The notes under the pieces were generated by a model. It did no database searches. It was not told the DNA's origin and worked only from the letters and a program-made list of their open reading frames with translations. From Methylomonas sp. LL1 (lineage in GTDB: Bacteria > Pseudomonadota > Gammaproteobacteria > Methylococcales > Methylomonadaceae), in NCBI RefSeq assembly GCF_015711015.1, contig NZ_CP064653.1, positions 4,464,001 through 4,528,000 of the forward strand: a stretch of 64,000 nt of DNA. The letters are read 5' to 3'. Both the position numbers and the translations under genes were made by a program. This document shows positions 10,015 through 19,214 of the stretch, piece by piece (within the stretch, counting starts at the first letter, position 1; the number at the start of each line of letters is the position of its first letter).

Positions 10015-10180
10015 GTTAAGTACACTATTCACCGGTTCCCGACCCTGCGCATGCACCTACCTTCCTTGTGTATGCAGGCTCTAAGCCTCGGATACTCCAC
10101 GGTATGGGTGAATAGGGCGGGGGCCAATCTACAGCACAGGCTCTGGTATTTACCAGTCCTCAGGGGCGAACGGCCTCCCA
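10015..10180 (-). ncRNA. Candidate IS110 bridge RNA
   Basis: The stretch upstream of the transposase start is non-coding and rich in paired segments. CTATTCACC at 10025-10033 pairs with GGTGAATAG at 10107-10115. Inside it GCATGCAC (from about 10059) pairs with GTGTATGC through one G-U wobble around an 11-nt loop. A further hairpin CTGGT/ACCAG occurs near 10141-10156. Position (5' of the transposase gene) and multi-stem form match the bridge RNAs described for IS110-group elements. The exact ends and the target- and donor-binding loops are not determined. Confidence 0.5.
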
Positions 10181-10241
10181 ATGAACGATGACAGCTTAAT
10201 CGGTTCTTCTAGGCTATCGGTTGTTAAAATTCATCATACAA

Positions 10242-10280
10242 GGGGCGAATTCATTCGCCTTGGGCGATTAAAATCGCCCC
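10242..10280. repeat. REP-like double hairpin
   Basis: Two adjacent palindromes, GGCGAATTCATTCGCC and GGGCGATTAAAATCGCCC, form a compact double-hairpin unit beside the upstream end of the IS110 element. The following 280 bp to about 10560 hold further short inverted segments (for example GATTGCTAGCCA near 10342) but no gene that I can recognise. Confidence 0.6.
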
Positions 10281-10558
10281 TACGGGACATTCGAATATCG
10301 GGAACTTATTTTTGTCGGCGAGTGTCGGCTTCCGGCGGGAAAGATTGCTAGCCATCCCTGGCTAGCAATCGCGCCTACACCGCCACGTGATTGCCTGCGG
10401 CGGCCCTGGCCGTCCGCGTCACCTCGCCTTTGACCCAACAAGGGGATCAAAGCCTTGGCTCTCGCATGACTCGACGCCGTTTCGCGATGCCTTGCAGTTT
10501 TTCTAGTCGAAAAACCGCCCGGCGCTACGGCTTCCAGGGACTACTCAACCTTCACTCG

Positions 10559-11086
10559 CTAACGCTTCGTTTCCAAGGTTTCGCAGCGACGGAATCTCAA
10601 GCGGCTCATTGGCGTATTGCAGCGGCAGAATTTGAGTCGGTTTTGGCTCTGAGTCAGGCCATTCTCGTTCGGAGATTGATTGTTCCGGCTCGAAGCCAGG
10701 CCATTCTCGTTCGGAGACCGATTGTTTCGGCTCGGAGCCAGGCCATTCTCGTTCGGAGACCGATTGTTTCGGTTCGGAGCCAGGCCATTCTGGTTCGGAG
10801 GCTGACTGTTCCGGTTCGGAGCCAGACCATTCTCGTTCGGAGACTGACTGTTCCGGCTCGGAGCCAGACCATTCTCGTTCGGAGACTCATTGTTCCGTCT
10901 CGGAGCCGGGTGATTCTCGTTCGGAGACTGATTGTTGCGGTTCGGAGTCTGGTGATTGTGGTTCAGAGACTGATTGCCATGGTTCGGAGTCTCCGGGATC
11001 AGGCTGAGATGGAGTGATTTTTGAGAAAGATCGTCCCCTTTGCCAATTCTCCGCGCAGTCAGCGGCAACCGGTTCGCATCGGACAT
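10559..11086 (-). CDS. Possible Asn/Pro-rich repeat protein (doubtful)
   Basis: The minus-strand frame across the minisatellite can encode 175 residues from an ATG at 11084-11086. After a short unique N-terminus it is a low-complexity series of heptads of the type SPNENGL/APSRNNQ, and it ends with a Cys/Arg-rich tail. No signal peptide or known domain is visible. The ATG follows directly on the T-run of the glnA terminator and has no ribosome-binding site. It may be an open frame created by the repeat rather than a gene. Confidence 0.25.
   Translation of the reverse strand: MSDANRLPLTARRIGKGDDLSQKSLHLSLIPETPNHGNQSLNHNHQTPNRNNQSPNENHPAPRRNNESPNENGLAPSRNSQSPNENGLAPNRNSQPPNQNGLAPNRNNRSPNENGLAPSRNNRSPNENGLASSRNNQSPNENGLTQSQNRLKFCRCNTPMSRLRFRRCETLETKR
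10641..10996. repeat. 42-bp minisatellite with 21-bp sub-period
   Basis: About eight tandem copies of a 42-bp unit, each made of two diverged 21-bp halves carrying the core TCGGAG. Because the period is a multiple of three and contains no stops, several frames are open. The plus-strand frame reads RSQAILVRR-type repeats and a minus-strand frame reads Asn/Pro-rich heptads. There are no unique spacers, so this is not a CRISPR array. Confidence 0.9.
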
Positions 11087-11126
11087 AAAAAACCCCGCTA
11101 AGCCGGACGGGCTTGCGGGGTTTTTC
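11087..11126 (-). terminator. glnA transcription terminator
   Basis: A GC-rich hairpin (AACCCCGC pairing with GCGGGGTT, extended by AAGCC/GGCTT) is flanked by T-runs on both strands, 35 bp downstream of the glnA stop codon. It is a strong intrinsic terminator and could work in both directions. Confidence 0.9.
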
Positions 11127-11160
11127 GATAGCATGGGCCTGTACGAAACAGGCTTAACTA

Positions 11161-12570
11161 TTACAAGCTGTAGTACATATCGAACTCAACCGGGTGAGTG
11201 CTCATGCGCAGACGGGTTACGTCTTGTTGTTTCAGCGCGATGTAGCCGTCGATGGCATCGTCGGTGAACACGCCGCCACGAGTCAGGAACTCGCGGTCCG
11301 CATCCAGTGCGGACAAGGCTCCGTCCAGAGAGAAAGCGACTTGTGGGATGGCTTTTTCTTCTTCTGGCGGCAAGTCGTACAAGTCTTTATCCATCGCTTC
11401 ACCGGGGTGAATTTTGTTTTGGATACCGTCAAGACCAGCCATCAACATGGCGGCGAATGCCAGGTATGGGTTGGCGGTGGAGTCGGGGAAACGGACTTCG
11501 ATACGGCGGCCTTTAGGGTTGGTGACGTAAGGAATACGGATGGACGCGGAGCGGTTACGCGCGGAGTAAGCCAGCATCACAGGGGCTTCAAAGCCTGGAA
11601 CCAGACGTTTGTAGCTGTTGGTGGAAGCATTGGTGATCGCGTTCAGGGCTTTAGCGTGTTTGATGATACCGCCGATGTAGTACAGCGCGGTTTCGGACAA
11701 GCCGCCGTACAGGTTGCCGGTGAACAGGTTGACGCCGCCTTTTGCCAGTGATTGGTGAACGTGCATGCCGCTGCCGTTGTCGCCAACCAGCGGTTTAGGC
11801 ATGAAAGTCGCGGTTTTGCCGTAAGCGTGAGCGATGTTGGCAATCACGTATTTCAGTTCCAATACTTCGTCGGCTTTTTTAACCAAAGTGTTGAATTTGG
11901 AACCGATTTCGCATTGACCGGCGGTCGCGACTTCGTGATGGTGCACTTCGATGGTTTGACCGATTTCTTCCAATACCAAGCACATGGCTGAACGCATGTC
12001 TTGGAAGGAATCGACCGGAGGAACGGGGAAGTAACCGCCCTTGATGCCTGGACGGTGGCCGATGTTGCCGTTTTCGTAGGCTTTTTCGGAGTTCCAGCCG
12101 GCTTCTTCGGAGTCGATTTTGTAAGAGCAGCTACCGATGTCGCTGTTCCAGCGCACGTCGTCGAAAATGAAAAATTCGTTTTCGGGGCCGAAGAATGCGG
12201 TGTCGGCGATGCCGGTGGATTGCATGTAGGCTTCGGCGCGTTTGGCGATGGAGCGTGGGTCGCGGCCGTAACCTTGCATGTCTTTAGGTTCGATGATGTC
12301 GCAACGCAAGATCAGGGTTTTGTCGTCGAAGAATGGGTCGATTTTAGCGGTGCTGGGGTCGGGCATCAGAATCATGTCGGATTCGTTGATGTGTTTCCAG
12401 CCGGCGACGGATGAACCGTCAAACATGTTGCCTTCTTCGAAGGTGTCTTCATCGATAGTGTGGGCAGGGAAAGTAACGTGCTGTTCTTTACCGCGGGTAT
12501 CGCAAAAACGAAAATCGACAAATTTAATGTCGTTATCTTGGATCATTTTGAGTACGTTATCTACTGACAT
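11161..12570 (-). CDS. glnA: Glutamine synthetase type I
   Basis: A 469-residue GSI-beta enzyme that makes glutamine from glutamate, ammonia and ATP in the cytoplasm. Conserved pieces include [23 protein letters not shown] and the catalytic beta-grasp and barrel domains. The adenylylation segment LYDLPPEE near residue 400 has the tyrosine used by GlnE, so the enzyme should be switched off by adenylylation in nitrogen excess. A good SD (AGGAGA) precedes the ATG. I could not find a convincing sigma-54 GG-N10-GC motif in its upstream region, unlike its neighbours. Confidence 0.97.
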   Translation of the reverse strand: MSVDNVLKMIQDNDIKFVDFRFCDTRGKEQHVTFPAHTIDEDTFEEGNMFDGSSVAGWKHINESDMILMPDPSTAKIDPFFDDKTLILRCDIIEPKDMQGYGRDPRSIAKRAEAYMQSTGIADTAFFGPENEFFIFDDVRWNSDIGSCSYKIDSEEAGWNSEKAYENGNIGHRPGIKGGYFPVPPVDSFQDMRSAMCLVLEEIGQTIEVHHHEVATAGQCEIGSKFNTLVKKADEVLELKYVIANIAHAYGKTATFMPKPLVGDNGSGMHVHQSLAKGGVNLFTGNLYGGLSETALYYIGGIIKHAKALNAITNASTNSYKRLVPGFEAPVMLAYSARNRSASIRIPYVTNPKGRRIEVRFPDSTANPYLAFAAMLMAGLDGIQNKIHPGEAMDKDLYDLPPEEEKAIPQVAFSLDGALSALDADREFLTRGGVFTDDAIDGYIALKQQDVTRLRMSTHPVEFDMYYSL

Positions 12571-12667
12571 CGGCGAAGGTCTCCTACAGGATAATTGTTA
12601 TGGTTTAGGTGGTGTAAAACAGCGGTAACAATAGCATCAATTGCCGTAAAGAGCTATATAAAACAAA

Positions 12668-12699
12668 GCTTCCAAGGATCGTTAAGCGATCTTGGAAGC
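12668..12699 (-). terminator. Terminator downstream of the porin gene
   Basis: A 14-bp imperfect hairpin (GCTTCCAAG... pairing with ...CTTGGAAGC, one bulge) lies 48 bp beyond the porin stop and is followed on the minus strand by a T-rich run. It separates the porin transcript from glnA. Confidence 0.75.
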
Positions 12700-12746
12700 C
12701 AGGATTAATTGATCTACCGGTCTAAATTATTTACCGCATCATCATT

Positions 12747-14117
12747 TTAGAATGTGACTACGACATCGGCCGAAACCAGGAATTGGCTGCGGGAGTTGCC
12801 GGTGTCAAACGCGTTGGCTTTGTCGGTAATATCGTAGCGAAGATTTGGACGCAGATTCAGCCATTTCGCCGGTTTGTAGCTCATGCCGGCGGTGATGGCG
12901 TAGTAACCGCTGCCGGTGGCCGGATAGCTGGCTGCATAGCCTCCGCCGCAAGCGAAATTGTCGCCTTGGTTTGCCGATGCGGCGTAGCAGCGTCCTGGTC
13001 CCCATATTCTATAGCCATTATGGTCACGGAACCATTCGGCGCGCAGGCCGGCCGATACTTTGTCGGTTACGTCATAAATCAAATATTGGTTGAGGCCGTA
13101 CCACTCGGCATCTTCCCGGCCGCCATCGGTGCCTCTGGCCGCGCCATTGGGAGTCCAGACGTTATCGGCGAAGCCATGGTCATGCTGCATGATGAAATGC
13201 AATTTGTCGGTAAAGTTATGTTTGGCGACGATGCTGTACATGGCCCAACTGTCGCTGAAACTTTCCGAGCGCTCACCGGCGGTGGAGGTTACAGCCAATG
13301 AGGTACCGGCGTCGTCGCTGGTCCAGGTCACGCCGCCCAGCCATGCCCAGTTGCCCAGATCTCTATCCCAGTTGCCGTCCCAGCCGCCGGTGCTGCTGCC
13401 CGTGACGGCGCCGCCCATGACAGTCCAGTTTGGGTTGGCAACGTAGGTGGCCAGGATACCTGTGTGGGTAAACGGTTCGCCGTATTGCATGGTGTAAGGC
13501 TTGGTGATGAAGAAATTATCCGGCGCGGTGACCACTTCGTAACCGATGGGGGTGTAGAAGTGACCGGCTTTTACCGCGATGCCGTTGCCAACCGGCAGGT
13601 TGAATTCGGCATAAGCCTGTGGCAGTGCCAGGCCGTAAAAGCGTTCTCCGCGGCCGCTCAAATTCAAATCCCAGCTGCCGCGTTCGCTGGCTTCCAATGT
13701 GGCGGGATCAAAGCCTGGCGAACCGTAGGCTTGGGTGAAAATCGCGTCGGTGCCGTACATGACATCGACTCGGCCGCCAATGTCGAATGAGTCGCCGTTG
13801 ACGTTGATGGCTTTTTGCAAATACAGGTACAACTGGTTCATTTGCAGTTCGCCGCTGCGATCATTAAATGTGATCGGGCCATTAAAACCGTCGCCGTTGC
13901 TGTGCATATTGGCGGAGATGCTGGAGTTGAGCCAGCCGCCCAGTTTTAGATTGTGATCCTTCATGAATTTTGCTTCATTCGGATCGGCGCCCAGTGCGCC
14001 CAATAAGCCGGAGGCTTCGGTCCAGTCGTCGGCATTGGCCGCAGAGGCGCTTAGCGCCAATAAACTTACAAAACAGGCACTAATAGATAGCTTGCGGGTG
14101 GGTGCGTTTTTTTTCAT
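12747..14117 (-). CDS. Outer-membrane beta-barrel porin (BBP2-like)
   Basis: A 456-residue exported protein with a typical signal peptide (cleavage after about residue 29, SAANA) and a C-terminus ending VVTF, a beta-barrel assembly signal. The body is Gly/Asn/aromatic-rich with alternating strands and resembles the Pfam BBP2 (OmpL-like) porins. It should form a diffusion channel in the outer membrane. A sigma-54-type promoter at 14161-14174 and its place between glnA and glnK suggest that it is induced under nitrogen limitation, perhaps for small nitrogen compounds. The substrate is an inference. Confidence 0.8.
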   Translation of the reverse strand: MKKNAPTRKLSISACFVSLLALSASAANADDWTEASGLLGALGADPNEAKFMKDHNLKLGGWLNSSISANMHSNGDGFNGPITFNDRSGELQMNQLYLYLQKAINVNGDSFDIGGRVDVMYGTDAIFTQAYGSPGFDPATLEASERGSWDLNLSGRGERFYGLALPQAYAEFNLPVGNGIAVKAGHFYTPIGYEVVTAPDNFFITKPYTMQYGEPFTHTGILATYVANPNWTVMGGAVTGSSTGGWDGNWDRDLGNWAWLGGVTWTSDDAGTSLAVTSTAGERSESFSDSWAMYSIVAKHNFTDKLHFIMQHDHGFADNVWTPNGAARGTDGGREDAEWYGLNQYLIYDVTDKVSAGLRAEWFRDHNGYRIWGPGRCYAASANQGDNFACGGGYAASYPATGSGYYAITAGMSYKPAKWLNLRPNLRYDITDKANAFDTGNSRSQFLVSADVVVTF

Positions 14118-14158
14118 GAGTTAATCCTCTTTTTTTCAGTTACTACTGGATTCAAATA

Positions 14159-14176
14159 TAGCACTTTGTGGGCCAG
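14159..14176 (-). promoter_or_regulatory. Sigma-54 promoter candidate for the porin
   Basis: Read on the minus strand, TGGCCCACAAAGTGCTA matches the -24/-12 consensus with exactly ten bases between GG and GC. The predicted start is about 30 bp ahead of the porin ATG. Confidence 0.5.
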
Positions 14177-14234
14177 TTTCAATATCAGTGAAATCAATAA
14201 GATAAAGCCGATTCTCTGGGTGGTTTACGCGTTA

Positions 14235-14380
14235 TTTTGGTGCGATTTTTTTGTTTTTGCACCAAAACAAAACATTTGCTCTGCCTTGTTTAAACGCCAC
14301 CTTATAACGTTTGCTAGAAGGACTAGCCGGCGGTTATGTAGGCTGTGTCAGCGTGGTGCGAGACGAATTTGTTCGCACCA
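14235..14380. repeat. GGTGC/GCACC inverted repeats upstream of glnK
   Basis: Two inverted repeats occur here: TTTTGGTGC/GCACCAAAA (14235-14267) and TGGTGCGA/TCGCACCA (14354-14380). The first includes TTGCACCA, an NtrC half-site, but the arms are arranged outward rather than as in the usual NtrC dyad. They lie in the 397-bp gap between the porin and glnK, which holds no gene that I can see. Confidence 0.5.
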
Positions 14381-14451
14381 TGGCAGTGCGAATGTGTGGC
14401 TGTTTGTGGGGTTGATTTTAATAAAGCGTTAAAAATCATGTTGATAGTTAC

Positions 14452-14468
14452 TGGCATGTATCATGCTT
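14452..14468 (+). promoter_or_regulatory. Sigma-54 promoter candidate for glnK-amtB (first pair)
   Basis: TGGCATGTATCATGCTT matches the sigma-54 consensus, with GG at 14453-14454 and GC at 14465-14466, ten bases apart. It lies 46 bp before the glnK ATG, the usual arrangement for NtrC-activated glnK-amtB operons. Confidence 0.7.
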
Positions 14469-14511
14469 GTGTTGTTGTGGGATTTTACTAACTCAAGCAA
14501 CGAGGTGTTGA

Positions 14512-14853
<342 letters not shown>

Positions 14854-14875
14854 TCGATAAAGAGGGGAAATAATT

Positions 14876-16267
14876 ATGAAACAACTTTTATTAGGCTCGG
14901 TGCTGTTTGCGCTACTGGGTTTCTCGGGTCTCGGCATGGCTGAAGAAGTGGCGGCTCCCACCGTCAATAAGGGCGACACTGCCTGGATGATCGTCGCAAC
15001 CGTGTTGGTGGCATTGATGGTGATTCCCGGTTTGGCGTTGTTCTACGGCGGGATGGTGCGCGCCAAGAACATGTTGTCGGTGTTGATGCAAGTTTTCGTG
15101 ATTTTTTCACTGACCGCGATTTTATGGGCAATCTACGGCTACAGCGTGGCCTTTACCGAAGGCAATGCCTTTTTCGGTGGCTTCAGCAAAGCCTTTTTGA
15201 GCGGAATCACGCCCGACTCGATGGCGGCCACCTTCAGTAAGGGCGTTTACGTTCCCGAATATATTTACGTGGCCTTCCAGCTGACTTTTTCAGCGATTAC
15301 TCCGGCTTTGATCATCGGTGCGTTCGCGGAACGGGTTAAATTCTCGGCGGTGCTGGTGTTTACCGTGTTGTGGTTTAGTTTCACTTATTTACCGATGGCG
15401 CACATGGTTTGGTACTGGGCCGGTCCGGATGCCTATACCGATCAAGCCGCGGCGGACGCGGCCGGTGCGACTGCGGGCTTTTTGTTCCAAAAAGGCGCCT
15501 TGGATTTCGCCGGCGGCACCGTGGTGCACATCAACGCCGGGATTGCCGGTCTGGTGGGTTGCTTGATGATAGGCAAGCGTATCGGTTACGGCAAGGAATT
15601 CATCGCCCCGCATAGCGTGACCATGAATATGATCGGTGCTTCCCTGTTGTGGATAGGCTGGTTCGGTTTTAATGCCGGTTCCAACCTGGAAGCCAATGGT
15701 CTGGCGGCGTTGGTATTCGTCAATACCTTGTTGGCCGCGGCGGCCGCGACTTTGTCCTGGGTGGCGGCCGAATGGCTGGTGCGTGGCAAACCTAGCATGC
15801 TGGGCGCGACTTCCGGCGCGGTTGCGGGTTTGGTGGCGATTACTCCGGCTTGCGGTTGGGCCGGTCCAATGGGTTCTATTTTTCTGGGACTGGTGGTCGG
15901 CGCGGTCTGCTTCTGGACCGTCACTCGCCTGAAACATATATTGGGTTATGACGATTCGCTGGATGCGTTTGGCGTGCATGGCGTGGGCGGTATCATCGGC
16001 GCACTCGGTACCGCGGTAGTTGCCAGTCCCGCACTGGGCGGCACCGGGGTTTGGGATTATGTCGCCAACGCGGTGGCGGAATACAGCTTGTTTACCCAAT
16101 TGACCAGCCAAGCCTGGGGCGTGGCTGTCGCCATCGTCTGGTCGGGCATCGGTTCTTTCATCGCTTTCAAGATCGCCGATGTGATGGTGGGTCTGAGAGT
16201 AGAAGAAGCCACGGAACGTCAAGGTCTGGATGTTACCGAGCATGGTGAATCGGCCTACAACCTTTGA
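14876..16267 (+). CDS. amtB: Ammonium transporter (first copy)
   Basis: A 463-residue AmtB-type channel with a cleavable signal peptide (about 22 residues) and eleven predicted membrane helices. The twin pore histidines appear in VHINAGIAG and FGVHGVGG. It moves ammonium into the cell at low external concentrations and is regulated by GlnK binding from the cytoplasm. An SD (AGAGGGG) precedes the ATG. It forms an operon with the preceding glnK. Confidence 0.96.
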   Translation: MKQLLLGSVLFALLGFSGLGMAEEVAAPTVNKGDTAWMIVATVLVALMVIPGLALFYGGMVRAKNMLSVLMQVFVIFSLTAILWAIYGYSVAFTEGNAFFGGFSKAFLSGITPDSMAATFSKGVYVPEYIYVAFQLTFSAITPALIIGAFAERVKFSAVLVFTVLWFSFTYLPMAHMVWYWAGPDAYTDQAAADAAGATAGFLFQKGALDFAGGTVVHINAGIAGLVGCLMIGKRIGYGKEFIAPHSVTMNMIGASLLWIGWFGFNAGSNLEANGLAALVFVNTLLAAAAATLSWVAAEWLVRGKPSMLGATSGAVAGLVAITPACGWAGPMGSIFLGLVVGAVCFWTVTRLKHILGYDDSLDAFGVHGVGGIIGALGTAVVASPALGGTGVWDYVANAVAEYSLFTQLTSQAWGVAVAIVWSGIGSFIAFKIADVMVGLRVEEATERQGLDVTEHGESAYNL

Positions 16268-16309
16268 TTCTTGTTACCGCTTAGCATGATAGGAACGGGT
16301 GTCCAGTAA

Positions 16310-16326
16310 TGGCCGCCCGTTTGCCG
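16310..16326 (+). promoter_or_regulatory. Sigma-54 promoter candidate for the second glnK
   Basis: TGGCCGCCCGTTTGCCG keeps GG and GC ten bases apart and has the TTGC -12 element. It lies about 116 bp before the second glnK start. The match is weaker than those of glnK-1, nirB and ntrB. Confidence 0.5.
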
Positions 16327-16426
16327 TTTTTGAAGCGAGTCTTCAAGCGGGCCGTAAACCGGCTAAATTGTAGGTTGCGGCGGAATTCTTTATCATGAAG
16401 GCAGTGGGCAAAACGTTTTTAACTAA

Positions 16427-16780
<354 letters not shown>

Positions 16781-16813
16781 CATTTAATCGAATCAACTCG
16801 GCAGTACCAATGC

Positions 16814-16844
16814 AAATCGCCGGGCTTTACAGCCCAGGCGATTT
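16814..16844 (+). terminator. Hairpin between the second glnK and amtB
   Basis: AAATCGCC/GGCGATTT plus GGGC/GCCC form a 12-bp interrupted stem in the 107-bp gap between glnK-2 and amtB-2. It may be a partial terminator that lowers channel expression relative to PII. The T-run after it is broken (TTTTGTCG), so termination would be leaky. Confidence 0.5.
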
Positions 16845-16887
16845 TGTCGTTTTAGCCGCCGGGTTAAAAAAAAAATTTTGACCCACT

Positions 16888-18180
16888 ATGACAATAATAA
16901 TTAGAGCCTTAAAGCTCGCACTACTCACCTTTTTGTTGCCCGCTCAAGCTTATGCCGACGGGTTAAACCAAGCCAACACCGTCTGGGTTTTAACCTCCAG
17001 CGCGCTGGTGTTGTTCATGACCATTCCGGGACTATCGCTGTTTTATGGCGGCCTGGTTCGCAGTAAAAACGTACTGTCGGTGCTGATGCAATGTTTTGCG
17101 ATTACCTGTCTGGTATCGTTGCTATGGCTGGCCGGCGTTTATAGCTTTGTTTTCGCCGATGGCGGCGATTGGCAACAATTTTTGGGCGGCGGCGCCAAGG
17201 TTTTTTTGCCTGGGATGGGAAGCGGAGCCATGACCGGCGACATTCCCGAAATCGTGTTTTTCCTGTTTCAAATGACTTTTGCGATCATCACGCCGGCATT
17301 GATCATCGGTGGTTTCGCCGAGCGGATGAAGTTTTCCGCCATGCTGTGGTTCAGCTCCTTGTGGTTGATCGTGGTCTACATGCCGATTTGCCATTGGATT
17401 TGGGGTGGCGGTTGGCTGGCGCAACTCGGGGTCAAGGATTTTGCCGGCGGCATCGTGATTCACGTTAATGCCGGCGTCGCCGCGCTGGTAGCCGCGCTGG
17501 TGTTGGGCCGCAGACGCGGTTTTCCGACCGTGGCCATGATGCCGCATAACATGACCATGGTGGTGACCGGCGCCGGCATGCTGTGGTTCGGCTGGTTCGG
17601 TTTCAATGGCGGTAGCGCCTTGAAAGCCGACGGTAGCGCGGGGATGGCGATTGTGGTGACTCATATTGCCGCCGCCGCCGGATCGCTGACCTGGATGACC
17701 ATCGAATGGCTGCGTTTCGGCAAACCCAGCGTGTTGGGTATCGTCACCGGCATGGTGGCGGGTTTGGGCACCATCACGCCCGCCTCGGGCTATGTGGGGC
17801 CGGTCGGCGGACTGGTGATCGGCATCGTTGCCGGCGCGGTGTGTTTTTATGCCACCCAATACATCAAACGCGGTTTGAAAATCGACGACTCGTTGGACGT
17901 GTTTCCGGTGCATGGCGTCGGTGGTTGCGTCGGCTCGCTGTTGACCGGCGTGTTTGCCGCCGAAAGTTTTGGCGGACTGGGGCTGAATGGCGTCAGTATA
18001 GGCAATCAAGTCGCGGTACAGGCGCTGGCGGTTGCCGTTACCGCCATTTGGAGCGGCTTATTCAGTTACCTGCTATTAAAATTGATCGACAAGTTCATCA
18101 GTCTGCGGGTTAGCGAAGACGAGGAAGTTCAAGGCCTGGACATTGCCCTGCATGAAGAGACCGGCTATCACAACCTGTAA
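16888..18180 (+). CDS. amtB: Ammonium transporter (second copy)
   Basis: A 430-residue Amt channel with a signal peptide (about 23 residues) and eleven membrane helices. The pore histidines are in IHVNAGVAA and FPVHGVGG. It is clearly diverged from the first copy, so the pair may differ in affinity or in partner PII. It is downstream of glnK-2 but separated by a hairpin and an A-rich stretch. Predicted function is ammonium uptake. Confidence 0.94.
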   Translation: MTIIIRALKLALLTFLLPAQAYADGLNQANTVWVLTSSALVLFMTIPGLSLFYGGLVRSKNVLSVLMQCFAITCLVSLLWLAGVYSFVFADGGDWQQFLGGGAKVFLPGMGSGAMTGDIPEIVFFLFQMTFAIITPALIIGGFAERMKFSAMLWFSSLWLIVVYMPICHWIWGGGWLAQLGVKDFAGGIVIHVNAGVAALVAALVLGRRRGFPTVAMMPHNMTMVVTGAGMLWFGWFGFNGGSALKADGSAGMAIVVTHIAAAAGSLTWMTIEWLRFGKPSVLGIVTGMVAGLGTITPASGYVGPVGGLVIGIVAGAVCFYATQYIKRGLKIDDSLDVFPVHGVGGCVGSLLTGVFAAESFGGLGLNGVSIGNQVAVQALAVAVTAIWSGLFSYLLLKLIDKFISLRVSEDEEVQGLDIALHEETGYHNL

Positions 18181-18267
18181 TCAAAGGCGCTCCGGGTTAC
18201 AATAGGCATTTGTTTGGCGAACAGGATGATAGCCGTCCTGTTCGCCGCTGCCATCACCCGAGAAAAC

Positions 18268-19032
18268 ATGCCAATCAATCTTGAAGCCCTGGAAAAAATC
18301 GTCCGCGCCGCCGGCGACGTGGCGATGCGTTATTTCAACGACCTCGACAAGCTCTCCGTCAGCAAAAAAAGTGCCCGCGACTTGGTTACCGATGCCGATG
18401 TCGCCGTGGAAAATTACCTAAAACAGGCTCTGGCCGAACATTGCCCGGAATACGGTTTTTGGGGCGAGGAAAGCGGACAGAGCGCCAATCAAATCAGCCG
18501 CTGGATCGTCGATCCGATCGACGGCACCCATTCCTTTTCCAAGGGTCAGTATTTTTGGGGCATCAGCGTCGCGCTGGAGATCGACGGCGAGCTGATGATG
18601 GGCGCTGTCTACGGTCCGGCGTTGGACGATTATTACTGCGCCGAGAAAGGCAAGGGCGCCTGGAAAAACGGCAAGCCGATCCGGGTATCCGACGAAACCA
18701 GTCTGGCCGACAGCATGGTATCCACCGGCTTTGCCTGCTTGCGCCAATATTTGCCGGACAACAATTTGCCACGTTTCGGGCGTATCGCCCAGGCTACCAC
18801 CGGCCAGCGCCGTTTGGGTTCGGCCGCGCTGGACTTATGCACCGTGGCGGACGGCCAAGTCGATGCGTTTTGGGAGCAGGAATTGAATCTGTACGACGTC
18901 GCCGCCGGCGCGTTGATTGCCCGCGAAGCTGGTGCCAGTGTCACCGATTTCAAGGGTAACCCCGGCGTGTTTCCGAAACAAATACTGGCCACCAACGCTA
19001 AGATACTGGATCAGATTTTGCCGTTGATGTGA
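18268..19032 (+). CDS. Inositol monophosphatase-family phosphatase
   Basis: A 254-residue Mg-dependent phosphatase. Motifs are present in order: WGEESG (metal-binding Glu), VDPIDGTHSF (motif A) and LYDVAAGALIAREAG (motif B, Tyr in place of Trp). The ATG at 18268 is chosen over an upstream TTG at 18214 because the family fold begins at LEALEKIV. Possible substrates include inositol phosphate and histidinol phosphate (HisN); sequence alone does not decide. It is on the same strand 33 bp after amtB-2 (measured from the TTG), so it may be read through from it. Confidence 0.85.
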   Translation: MPINLEALEKIVRAAGDVAMRYFNDLDKLSVSKKSARDLVTDADVAVENYLKQALAEHCPEYGFWGEESGQSANQISRWIVDPIDGTHSFSKGQYFWGISVALEIDGELMMGAVYGPALDDYYCAEKGKGAWKNGKPIRVSDETSLADSMVSTGFACLRQYLPDNNLPRFGRIAQATTGQRRLGSAALDLCTVADGQVDAFWEQELNLYDVAAGALIAREAGASVTDFKGNPGVFPKQILATNAKILDQILPLM

Positions 19033-19128
19033 GCTTGGTTGAGCATGGATTGTAAACTAGCCGTTGGTTGAGCAAAGCAGAGGCCAACGGCAACATGCTG
19101 CTCGGGCTATATTTTCCGCGAAAAAGAT

Positions 19129-19150
19129 ACCCGGCCGGCGGGTCTTTTTT
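19129..19150 (+). terminator. Intrinsic terminator
   Basis: ACCCG/CGGGT hairpin with loop GCCGG, followed by C and six T. It lies about 97 bp after the phosphatase stop and should end that transcript. Confidence 0.75.
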
Positions 19151-19214
19151 GTCCAATGCCGCTCGAAAACGGCGCAAGCGCGGGTTGCCGACAATACGCT
19201 AAATCACCTAATCG

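Larger units (their letters stand above)
8930..10210 (-). mobile_element. IS110-family insertion element (approximate ends)
   Basis: The element consists of the intact transposase at 8953-9990 and an upstream structured non-coding region to about 10200. IS110 elements have no obvious terminal inverted repeats, so the ends given are estimates. It lies between hsdM and a block of REP-like hairpins. Comparison with an empty site is needed to fix the borders. Confidence 0.6.

Noticed and set aside
10641..10996. CRISPR array
   Set aside because: The units are contiguous and diverged, with no unique spacers and no cas genes nearby.
10391..11017. Plus-strand 208-residue frame across the minisatellite
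   Set aside because: Its repeats are the translation of the tandem DNA repeat, no SD precedes it, and opposite frames are equally open.
12571..12746. Sigma-54 promoter for glnA
   Set aside because: No GG-N10-GC motif on the minus strand; the closest, near 12635-12650, has a spacing of eight.
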